Shown piece after piece: positions 34,832-41,553 of a stretch of DNA of 64,000 bases. The notes beneath the pieces were generated by a model. The model ran no database searches. It was not told the origin of the DNA and saw nothing but the letters and a program-made list of their open reading frames with translations. The stretch's first letter is position 1. Every line of letters starts with the position of its first letter. A program made the position numbers and the translations under genes. The stretch lies in the NCBI RefSeq assembly GCF_031082405.1, contig NZ_JAVHJU010000061.1, positions 1-64,000 on the forward strand, given 5' to 3'. Origin of the DNA: Amycolatopsis sp. A133. GTDB taxonomy: Bacteria; Actinomycetota; Actinomycetes; Mycobacteriales; Pseudonocardiaceae.

Positions 34832-35365
34832 CTACCTCCCGGCCCGACCCGCGTTGCCGCGGCTCCGGCGCGCTCGTGGTGCTCCCTGGTGAATCGACGC
34901 AGTGGTGTGAAGCGCCCCCGTTGAGGGTGCCGGGGGCATGAGTGGAACGGCACCCGGCCGGCCGCCGTGGTGCTGGTACTGCCGCCTTCGGCGGTGCTTC
35001 GGCAACGGGCGCTCGGCCCGCACCCGGACGCGGCTGGCGCTGACCGCGCCCCCCGTGCCCGTGGTCCGTTCCCGGGGGGTGTTCAGCTCGCGCCCGGCCA
35101 TCGCGACCACGGTGCCGAGCGGGCGCTCGTGGCTGATCTTGGCCGTGAGCAGCCGGGTGATCGCGATGGTGGCGATGAACCCCCATGCCGTCGAGAAGAA
35201 CCCGAAGCTCCACCCGGCCCAGCGCTCGATGCCGAGGACCACGAAGAACGTCGGGATGCCGATGAGCCAGGCGACGTACCGGGCTCTCCAGGGAAAGGTC
35301 GCTTTCGGTGGGCCGAGCCACACGGCGTCGACCCGGTAAACCTCGTCATCGGTCCTGATGCGCAC
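34832..35365 (-). CDS. SCO6880/PrgI-like (VirB3-type) membrane protein
   Basis: This 177-aa protein has two adjacent membrane helices (about 28-66, YVAWLIGIPTFFVVLGI and SFGFFSTAWGFIATIAITRLL) after a short N-terminal region, as in PrgI/VirB3 partners of VirB4. The final 80 residues are a basic disordered tail with an RRRR patch. GTG start; it precedes VirB4, which is the usual order for this pair. Confidence 0.8.
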   Translation of the reverse strand: MRIRTDDEVYRVDAVWLGPPKATFPWRARYVAWLIGIPTFFVVLGIERWAGWSFGFFSTAWGFIATIAITRLLTAKISHERPLGTVVAMAGRELNTPRERTTGTGGAVSASRVRVRAERPLPKHRRRRQYQHHGGRPGAVPLMPPAPSTGALHTTASIHQGAPRARRSRGNAGRAGR

Positions 35366-35378
35366 GCGGGCCCCCGCC

Positions 35379-35645
35379 TCAGCCGGTGAACAGGCCGGCG
35401 ATCCACTGGCCCACGTTCACGCCCGCGCCGCTGACCGCGAGACCGATGATGGCGAGCGCGATGACCACGCCGGCGAGCCGGCGCATGACACCGGCGTTGT
35501 CGCCCTTGCCGCCGCCGAGCCACAGGAGCAGGAGCGCGACGGCCAGCAGCACCAGGGGAATGACGTTGTCGAGCAGCCACTGGCGCACGTTTCCCGTGCC
35601 CAGTTCGCCGGCCGCCAGCGTGTCGAGGGTGGTCAAGGTCATCAT
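35379..35645 (-). CDS. VirB2/TrbC-like small two-span protein
   Basis: This 88-aa protein has two hydrophobic segments (about 27-43 and 55-73) separated by a short basic loop (GGGKGDNAGVMRR), the layout of T4SS pilin-type subunits. There is no cleavable signal. An ATG immediately after the first is an alternative start; GGGAG lies upstream. It is the first gene of the T4SS-like operon. Confidence 0.75.
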   Translation of the reverse strand: MMTLTTLDTLAAGELGTGNVRQWLLDNVIPLVLLAVALLLLWLGGGKGDNAGVMRRLAGVVIALAIIGLAVSGAGVNVGQWIAGLFTG

Positions 35646-36102
35646 CGCGATACTCCCGGTGCGCGGTGGGGGCCGCGCGGTTCTGGCTCAGGCGGTGCTT
35701 CGAACAACATCATGGGGGCTACGAGGGGTAGTGGTCAAAGTGCACAGCGTAGAGACCGGCTGGCTCGTCAACCGGTGTGGTGCGCATAGCCCGCGAAATC
35801 TCCACGCCCACCATCATCGCGGCAAGGGCCCTCGGGTTGAACCCCGGCCACCCATACTTCTCAGTGTGCTGACGAACTCACCCCAATGCCCGGGATTTGC
35901 TCACTGTGGGTACTGGCACTGTGGCCGTTGTGCGGCCTGGAACAGTGTGACATGACACGAACGGCCGTGTCCCGTGAGTCCGTTGCGTGACGAGCCTCGG
36001 CCGGTCCACGGGCATGTCGATCTTGGCCGCTCGCGCTGTCCGTCACTAGGCGCACAGTACTTCACAACTATTTCACTACATAGCGTGATCTTGGACGATT
36101 GG
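35646..36102. other. 457-bp non-coding gap upstream of the T4SS operon
   Basis: No credible gene, hairpin terminator or repeat is seen. It must contain the promoter of the leftward T4SS-like operon and the 3' end of the SCO6745-family transcript. The 36040-36100 part is clearly more AT-rich than its surroundings. Confidence 0.4.
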
Positions 36103-36957
36103 TCAGGGCCGCCGCTTGGCGAAGACACCGTCCGGGAAGGCGCCGGCTTCCACCACGCGGCGGCTGAGCCCGCGGCACAGCTCCTCGAGCCGGGCCGTCC
36201 GCTCGGGCCCGAGGTGCTCCCACGGCCCCCGGGCGGCGGACTCGGTGGCGGCCTCGACGCTGTCGCGGACGGCGGCACCCGCCTCGGTGAGCGCGCCCTC
36301 GGCGTCGAGGAGACCGCGGCCGGTGAGCCGGGCGGCGGCGGCCGTCCACTGCTCGTCGCTCCAGCCGCGGGTGACCTTGGCGGCGTCGGTGGCGAACCCG
36401 CGGCCGGTGGCCACGTGGGTGATCAGGGCTTCGAGGCCGCTCAAGCCGTTCAGGACGAGGGCGGCGATGTGGCCGTCGCCGCGGTACTCGCGGACCAGGG
36501 TCAGGGCGTGCCAGAGGACGAGGTGCGGCTCCCCCGGCCAGCCGAGGCCGGCGTGCGCGGCGTAGAGGGGACGTCCTTCGCCGGTGCACCCCTTGCTCGC
36601 TTCGCGGGCGAGTTCGGCGGCCTCGGCGACTTCGTCGCTCTTCACGTGGTCGCCGAGCAGGCGGGTCAGCGCCTGGTCGACGCCGTCGAGCCGGGCGTCC
36701 AGGACCTGCTCCGGCGTCGCCAGGGTCCAGGCGCGCGGGATCACGCGGGCGACGACCTCGGGGTTGAAGTTGTAGAAGGTGGCGGCGACAACCTCGGGGC
36801 CGACGGCGCCCATGGCCGCGGACCGCCCGGCGAAGTACGGCATCCGGCCCGGCCGCAGCCCGGTGCCGGTGAGCGCGGCGTCGACCTCGGGCGCGAAGTA
36901 CGCCAAGGCGTGCAAGGAATCGAACGCCGACTTGAACCGCTTCTCGTCACCCGCCAT
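36103..36957 (-). CDS. SCO6745-family protein
   Basis: This 284-aa helical protein matches a conserved actinobacterial family named after SCO6745, often with a winged-helix-like C-terminal part (WSDEQWTAAAARLTGRGLLDAEGALTEAGAAVRDSVE). The N-terminal FDSLHALAYFAPEVDAALTGTGLR and YFAGRSAAMGAVGPEVVAATFYNF blocks are typical. Function is unknown. Its upstream region contains a remarkable array of 21-bp-spaced palindromes, so its expression may be tightly controlled. Confidence 0.8.
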   Translation of the reverse strand: MAGDEKRFKSAFDSLHALAYFAPEVDAALTGTGLRPGRMPYFAGRSAAMGAVGPEVVAATFYNFNPEVVARVIPRAWTLATPEQVLDARLDGVDQALTRLLGDHVKSDEVAEAAELAREASKGCTGEGRPLYAAHAGLGWPGEPHLVLWHALTLVREYRGDGHIAALVLNGLSGLEALITHVATGRGFATDAAKVTRGWSDEQWTAAAARLTGRGLLDAEGALTEAGAAVRDSVEAATESAARGPWEHLGPERTARLEELCRGLSRRVVEAGAFPDGVFAKRRP

Positions 36958-37014
36958 GATCGCACCCTACTACCGGGTAACCCCCGGGCGATACCGCAAA
37001 AGCCGGTGCACCGA

Positions 37015-37161
37015 GGGGCATCACGCGTGATCCAGCGGGCATCACGTGTGATCCGAAGGGCATCACGCGTGATTCCAGGGGCATCACGCCGATGCCCCGC
37101 CAATCACGCGAGATGCCCCGGCAGACACGCGAGATGCCCCTGCAGTCACGGGTGATGTCCC
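37015..37161. repeat. 21-bp-period palindrome array
   Basis: Seven units repeat with an exact 21-bp period. GGGCATCACGCGTGATCC-type units start at 37016, 37037, 37058 and 37079; the orientation then flips, with GATGCCCC ends at 37091, 37112, 37133 and a variant at 37154. Each unit centres on a TCACGCGTGA-like palindrome (perfect ATCACGCGTGAT at 37020-37031 and 37062-37073). The array lies between the start of the SCO6745-family gene and the 3' end of rnpB. Confidence 0.85.
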
Positions 37162-37180
37162 TGCGGGCAGGGCTGGGCGC

Positions 37181-37580
37181 GGACGAGCTGGCATGTAAGC
37201 CGGATCCTGTTCCCCGGTCGCCTTGCGGCTTGCGGGGCGGCGGCCATCCATCTCGGCCTGCCGTTGCCGGCAGGCTCCAGCGGCCTACCCGCAGGCTCGG
37301 ACGGGCCGTCCTCGAACGCCTGCGCAGGAGCTCGTGAGCTCCCTCTTGGCCTTGCTCCGGGTGGGGTTTACCTAGCCGTCCCGGTCGCCCGGGACGCTGG
37401 TGGTCTCTTACACCACCGTTTCACCCTTACCCTCGCCCGGAGGCGAGGGCGGTCTGTTTTCTGTGGCACTTTCCCGCGGGTCACCCCGGGTTGCCGTTAG
37501 CAACCACCCTGCCCTGCGGAGTCCGGACTTTCCTCGGACCGGGTCGCCCCGGCTCGCGACCGCCCTGCCAGCTCGTCCGC
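37181..37580 (-). ncRNA. rnpB: RNase P RNA, bacterial class A
   Basis: The minus strand gives the catalytic RNA of tRNA 5' maturation. The 5' end (GCGGACGAGCTGG) pairs with the 3' end (CCAGCTCGTCC) to form P1. The universal block GAGGAAAGTCCGGACT lies at 37520-37535, and ACAGAAA plus the 3' conserved GGCTTACAT follow in the right order. Length of about 400 nt is normal for actinobacteria. A TACCAT -10 box lies 7 bases before the proposed 5' end. Confidence 0.95.
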
Positions 37581-37587
37581 AGGCTGG

Positions 37588-37593
37588 ATGGTA
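37588..37593 (-). promoter_or_regulatory. rnpB -10 box
   Basis: TACCAT on the minus strand fits TANNNT and sits 7 bases before the proposed 5' end of RNase P RNA at 37580. It almost touches the stop codon of the upstream reductase gene (37596). Confidence 0.6.
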
Positions 37594-37595
37594 GC

Positions 37596-38831
37596 TCAGT
37601 ACCCGGCCGCCGCCCCGCTGTGGTGGCGGGGCCGGACTTCGGGCGGCGGCTCGGCGGCCACCGGGTGCTGGCGGGCGAGTTCGGCGGTCCAGTGGAGGAC
37701 GGCGGCGGGGCTGTCGAGGCCGATGAGGCCGACGAGCTGCCCCTGGCGCACGAAGCCGGTGATGGGCCGGGTGCCGGGGACCGGCGATTCCAGCAGGACA
37801 GTGTCGGTGGCGAGGGCGGGGCGGCCGGCGACCTGGATGCGGACGCCGTGCTGCTCGGACCAGTACCGGGGCACCGGCGTGTAGGCCGGCGAGCCCTGGG
37901 GGCCGGCAAGGAGGTTCTCGGCCGCGGCGCGGCTCATTTCGACGGCGTTGAGCCAGTGCTCGTCCCGGTGGGGCGCGGGGTCGAAGCGGAGGTTGGGCCA
38001 GCGGGCGACGTCGCCGGCCGCGACGATCGTCGACGAGCCGACGACGTGGCAGGTGGGCCCGCAGACGACGCCGTCGTCGAGGGGCAGCTTGGCGCCGCGC
38101 AGCCAGGACACGGCGGGGACGCTGCCCACGGCGACGACGACGCAGGCGACGTCGAGGGCGCGGCCGTCGGCGAACTCGAGGCCGACGTGGGTGGGGGCCG
38201 GACGCCAGCGGCGGATGGTGGTGCCGAGTTCGAGGCGGACGCCGCGGGCGGTGTGCAGCGCCGTGAGCCAGTCGCCGATGTCGGGGCCGAGGACGTCGGC
38301 GAGAAGGGCTCTCGCGCGTCCGAAGAGGACGACTTCGCGGTTCATTTCGCGCAGGCTCGAAGCGACTTCGCAGCCGATGAAGCCGTCGCCGACGACGGCG
38401 ACCGGGCCGGGGTTGGTGGCCAGTGCGCGCTGGAGGGCGATCGTGTCGGCGAGGGTGCGGACGACGACCACGCGGGGGTGGCCGTGTGGCGCGCCGGGCA
38501 TGCGGCGCGGTTCGACGCCGGTGGCGATGATCAGCCCGTCGTAGCGGAGTTCCCCGTGGCGCAGGTGGACGATCTGCCGGTTCGGCGAGAGCGCGGTGAC
38601 GGGGGTGTCGAAGCGCCACTCGGCGTCGACCTCGAGGGGGTCGGCGAGCAGGGTGTCGGCGCGGCTGACCGCCCCGGTGAGCAGCTGCTTGGACAGCGCC
38701 GGGCGGTGGTAGGCGATGTCGGGCTCGGCACCGAGGACGACGACTTCGCCGTCGAACCCGAGTTCGCGCAGCCGTTCGGCCGCGCGCAGGCCGGCGAGGC
38801 CGGCTCCGGCGATCACGATGCGTTCGCTCAT
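37596..38831 (-). CDS. FAD-dependent ferredoxin reductase
   Basis: This 411-aa flavoprotein shows the Rieske/ferredoxin reductase pattern: FAD-binding VIAGAGLAGLRAAERLRELG at the start, NAD-binding VVGDGFIGCEVASSLREMNREV near residue 140, and STIVAAGDVARWPN near 265. It should pass electrons from NAD(P)H to a ferredoxin. Its ATG overlaps the stop of the upstream membrane-ferredoxin fusion (ATGA), which is therefore the likely partner. Confidence 0.9.
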   Translation of the reverse strand: MSERIVIAGAGLAGLRAAERLRELGFDGEVVVLGAEPDIAYHRPALSKQLLTGAVSRADTLLADPLEVDAEWRFDTPVTALSPNRQIVHLRHGELRYDGLIIATGVEPRRMPGAPHGHPRVVVVRTLADTIALQRALATNPGPVAVVGDGFIGCEVASSLREMNREVVLFGRARALLADVLGPDIGDWLTALHTARGVRLELGTTIRRWRPAPTHVGLEFADGRALDVACVVVAVGSVPAVSWLRGAKLPLDDGVVCGPTCHVVGSSTIVAAGDVARWPNLRFDPAPHRDEHWLNAVEMSRAAAENLLAGPQGSPAYTPVPRYWSEQHGVRIQVAGRPALATDTVLLESPVPGTRPITGFVRQGQLVGLIGLDSPAAVLHWTAELARQHPVAAEPPPEVRPRHHSGAAAGY

Positions 38832-39640
38832 CGGGTGGCTCCCAACAGGTGGATGGCTCGCATCGGGCAGGCGCGAGCGGCGGCCCGGACGTCCGGGACC
38901 AGCAGGGCATCGGGGCGCTTCTCGTACTCGAGCTGCCCGTCCTGGCCGAGCTGGAAGACCTGGGGCGCCTCGGACTGGCAGACCCCGTAGGCGTGGCAGC
39001 GCTGGCTGTCGACGTCGACGCGCACGGTGGCCGCTTCCGGACCGGGCCCGGTGGGCGGCGGCGTGACCAGCCCGGCGCGGGCGAGCACCGCGGCGGGCAG
39101 CACGCGCAGGACCGACAGCAGCACCGGCGGCGCGAGCAGGGTGATGCCGGCGAGCCAGACGACGGCGACGTGCCCGCTCGAGGCGGCGCCGAGCCAGGCG
39201 TGCACGGCGAGCAGGCCGATGGCGAGGTACCCGGCCTGGTGGAAGCGCAGCCAGCGGCCTTCGCGGGCGCCGCGGCGCAGCCCGGCGGTCACGGACACGG
39301 CGACGACGAGTTCGAGGCCGGCGATGCCCAGCGCGTGCCGCGGGGTGCCGTCGTAGAAGGGCAGGAGCAGGTCGGCGACGCCGAAGGGGTCGTCCTCGAG
39401 GAAGAGGAACGTCAGCCCGTGCAGGGTGCCGAGGGCGAGGGTGAACGCGGCGAGCAGGACGTGCCCGGTGCGGATGGCGTCCTGGCCGCTGAACCGGCGG
39501 ACCCAGCCGGTCGCGGCGAGGACGCCCCAGCACAGCGTCAGGCACATGCAGAGGTAGGTGAGGCGGCCGGACAGCGCGGCGGCCTCGGCGATCCCGGTGT
39601 CGTGCGGCGACACCGGGGCCAGCGCGGCGGAAAGGGACAT
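38828..39640 (-). CDS. Ferric-reductase-like heme domain fused to 3Fe-4S ferredoxin
   Basis: This 270-aa protein has about six membrane helices with two His pairs, H60/H74 and H134/H147, spaced 13-14 residues apart as in bis-heme ferric reductase/NOX cores. After a Pro-rich linker (193-202) comes a ferredoxin domain of about 65 residues: C215-x5-C221 and C258-P, with the pattern of 3Fe-4S ferredoxins that serve P450s. It is thus a membrane-tethered electron carrier. The ATG at 39640 is preferred. It is coupled to a ferredoxin reductase downstream. Confidence 0.85.
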   Translation of the reverse strand: MSLSAALAPVSPHDTGIAEAAALSGRLTYLCMCLTLCWGVLAATGWVRRFSGQDAIRTGHVLLAAFTLALGTLHGLTFLFLEDDPFGVADLLLPFYDGTPRHALGIAGLELVVAVSVTAGLRRGAREGRWLRFHQAGYLAIGLLAVHAWLGAASSGHVAVVWLAGITLLAPPVLLSVLRVLPAAVLARAGLVTPPPTGPGPEAATVRVDVDSQRCHAYGVCQSEAPQVFQLGQDGQLEYEKRPDALLVPDVRAAARACPMRAIHLLGATR

Positions 39641-39648
39641 GGGGCGGG

Positions 39649-40317
39649 TTACCTCCGGGTGCGCGGCGAGGTCGTGGCGGGGGTTCCGAGCAGGCGGAGC
39701 AGGCCGAACGTGGCGGCGGCGGCGAGGGCCACGAAAACGGCGCCGAGTGCGATGGCGCCGCCGCCGAGGGTGTCGTCCTCGGTGGCGGAGACGAGCAGGG
39801 ACGTGGTCTCGGCGAGCCCGGTGCTCTCCAGGAGCGTCAGGTGCCCGAGCGAGGTGTCGACGGCGGTCTGGGCGAACGCGCGGACGTCGTCGTCGCGGGT
39901 GCCCGCGCGGACGTCGGAGGCAAGCCCGAAGAGGGTGCCGTACTCGGCGCGGAGGCGGTTGACGTAGGCGCGGTCGAAGGCGTCGCCGGAGCCGGCGGCG
40001 ATCTCGCCGGCCCAGCCGCGCTCCTGGTCCGTGGGCTCCCCCGGCAGGGTGACGGCGAGCCGGTCGGCGACCGCGCGCAGGGCGACGTCGAGGCGGGCCT
40101 GGTCGTCGGCGATGCGGACGGCGACCGCGCGCACGCGCCGGTTGGTGGCCCGCTCGACGGCGAGCCTGCTCGACGGCACGGCCCACAGCGTGTGCTGTTT
40201 GAGCCGGGTCAGCAGGGCGCGGTCGGTCTGCTGCAGTTCGCCGGCCGACGCCGGGAGAGCGCAGCCGAGCACGAGCGCGGTCGCGGCGGCCAGCAACGCC
40301 ACGAATCGGAGCGGCAT
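39649..40317 (-). CDS. DUF4142 membrane-anchored protein
   Basis: This 222-aa protein has a Sec signal (LRFVALLAAATALVLGCALPASA), an all-helical DUF4142/ferritin-like region (about 28-170, ELQQTDRALLTRLKQHTLWAVPSSRLA) and a C-terminal membrane helix (about 188-210). Function of the family is unknown; a cell-envelope role is likely. It is 8 bp upstream of the heme/ferredoxin fusion and begins the three-gene operon. A perfect Crp-type site lies 87 bp before its start. Confidence 0.82.
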   Translation of the reverse strand: MPLRFVALLAAATALVLGCALPASAGELQQTDRALLTRLKQHTLWAVPSSRLAVERATNRRVRAVAVRIADDQARLDVALRAVADRLAVTLPGEPTDQERGWAGEIAAGSGDAFDRAYVNRLRAEYGTLFGLASDVRAGTRDDDVRAFAQTAVDTSLGHLTLLESTGLAETTSLLVSATEDDTLGGGAIALGAVFVALAAAATFGLLRLLGTPATTSPRTRR

Positions 40318-40403
40318 CCCCGTTGTCCCTTCGCAAAGGAGTCCTCACCTCCTGTTACGGCGGGAACGTGTGGTCCGGTTCTCTCCGTCACCTTTTAGTG
40401 ACC

Positions 40404-40419
40404 TGTGACGTGTATCACA
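40404..40419. promoter_or_regulatory. Perfect Crp/GlxR-type site
   Basis: TGTGA-CGTGTA-TCACA matches the TGTGA-N6-TCACA consensus of Crp-family regulators in every defined base. It lies between the divergent DUF4142 and sigma-factor genes (40318-40554), a 237-bp gap with no gene. A GTCAC-N6-GTGAC repeat sits just to its left (40387-40402). Confidence 0.7.
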
Positions 40420-40554
40420 AGACGCATTGTGAGCCCGGCTGCGGCGGTCGCCGTCGAATTGGCCGTCGAAACTAATGCATATGGCCTATTAAGTGTTTTT
40501 GCGCTACGCTCCGATGGCCCCACGGTCCGCCAGTCAGGTGAGGTTGCGAGCTTT

Positions 40555-41133
40555 ATGGAAGCACTGGGAAGAGAAAGCCGCGGCCAGGTCGGCTACGCGT
40601 CGTCCGCCACCGCGGTCGACACCGGCCCGACCGCGGGCGACGACCTCGTCCCGTTGCTCTACAAGGACTTCCGCGCCACCCTGTTTGCGCAGGTCCTGGC
40701 CCTGACCAACCACGACCGGCAGTGGACCGAGGACGTGGTGCAGGAGACCATGATCCGCGCGTGGCAGCACTCCGACACGCTCGAACGCGAGCCCGGAATG
40801 CTGCGGGGATGGCTGCTCACGGTGGCGCGGCGGATCGTCATCGACGGCTGGAGGAATCGCCGCGTCCGCCCGCAGGAGGTCGCTCTGGAGATCCCGGAAA
40901 ACACCGAGTCCACCGACCGTGCGGACAGTTCGTTAGCGGCACTAACGATTACTCGGGCATTGCGGGAACTGGACGCGAAATACCAATCGGTTATCTACGA
41001 AACCTATCTCGCCGGAAACACCGTTCGACGGGCGGCAGAAATTCTGGGAATTCCCGAGGGAACCGTCAAATCGCGGCTGTACACGGCGATGCGGCAATTG
41101 CGCAAGGCGCTCGGGGAAGTGTCGGTCCGATGA
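40555..41133 (+). CDS. ECF-type sigma factor
   Basis: This 192-aa sigma factor has region 2 (about 33-97, LLYKDFRATLFAQVLALTNHDRQWTEDVVQETMIRAWQH) and region 4 (about 135-185, YQSVIYETYLAGNTVRRAAEILGIPEGTVKSRLYTAMRQL). ATG at 40555 is chosen; a GAGG lies 11 bases upstream. The anti-sigma gene overlaps it by 4 bp. Codons in 40940-41080 are far richer in A/T third positions than in neighbouring genes. A Crp-type site lies upstream. Confidence 0.9.
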   Translation: MEALGRESRGQVGYASSATAVDTGPTAGDDLVPLLYKDFRATLFAQVLALTNHDRQWTEDVVQETMIRAWQHSDTLEREPGMLRGWLLTVARRIVIDGWRNRRVRPQEVALEIPENTESTDRADSSLAALTITRALRELDAKYQSVIYETYLAGNTVRRAAEILGIPEGTVKSRLYTAMRQLRKALGEVSVR

Positions 41134-41537
41134 ACGGGCGGGCGGGGGACGCCGCGGCCTACGGGCTCGGCGTCCACGACGATCCGGAAGCGTTCGAGGC
41201 CCACCTGCTCGGCTGCGCCCGCTGCCGGAGCCGGGTCGCCGGGTTCGTCCCGGTGGCCGGCGCACTGGCGGAGGCCGTCCGGCTCGGCTACCTGCCGCCC
41301 GGCAGGGGGACGGCCGAACGCCGGAAGCCGAGCGGGGCCGGGGGACGGCGGAGGATGGGAGCCGGCCCGCTCCTGCTGCTCGTGCTCGGGGTGGCCGCGA
41401 CGGCCCTCTGCACGGCCCGGCCGGCCGCGGGGAAGATCCGGTTCGCATCCGCTGCGTCCATCGTCTCCCCTGGTCAGGTCGTGGCCGGTACCGGCCGCGC
41501 TCCGCGGTGTCTCCCGTGGTCGGCCGGTTTCCAGTAG
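41130..41537 (+). CDS. Zinc-finger anti-sigma factor
   Basis: This 135-aa protein has the ZAS motif HLLGCARC (His-x3-Cys-x2-Cys, about 24-31) that binds zinc and holds the sigma factor. One membrane helix (about 78-95) and a short exported tail follow. Its ATG overlaps the sigma stop (ATGA). The outer tail of only about 40 residues suggests a simple redox- or envelope-responsive anchor. Confidence 0.85.
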   Translation: MNGRAGDAAAYGLGVHDDPEAFEAHLLGCARCRSRVAGFVPVAGALAEAVRLGYLPPGRGTAERRKPSGAGGRRRMGAGPLLLLVLGVAATALCTARPAAGKIRFASAASIVSPGQVVAGTGRAPRCLPWSAGFQ

Positions 41538-41553
41538 TCTGCCCCAACCCAAC

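Noticed and set aside
25164..35645. Integrative conjugative element
   Set aside because: No integrase, relaxase, coupling protein, replication gene, tRNA target or direct att repeats are seen, and base composition matches the surroundings.
36741..37155. Peptides with seven-residue repeats encoded across the 21-bp array
   Set aside because: All frames stay open simply because 21 is a multiple of 3; no start with a ribosome-binding site precedes the repeats, and codon use is unlike real genes.
37015..37161. CRISPR array
   Set aside because: Units adjoin without unique spacers, orientation flips midway and no cas genes are present.
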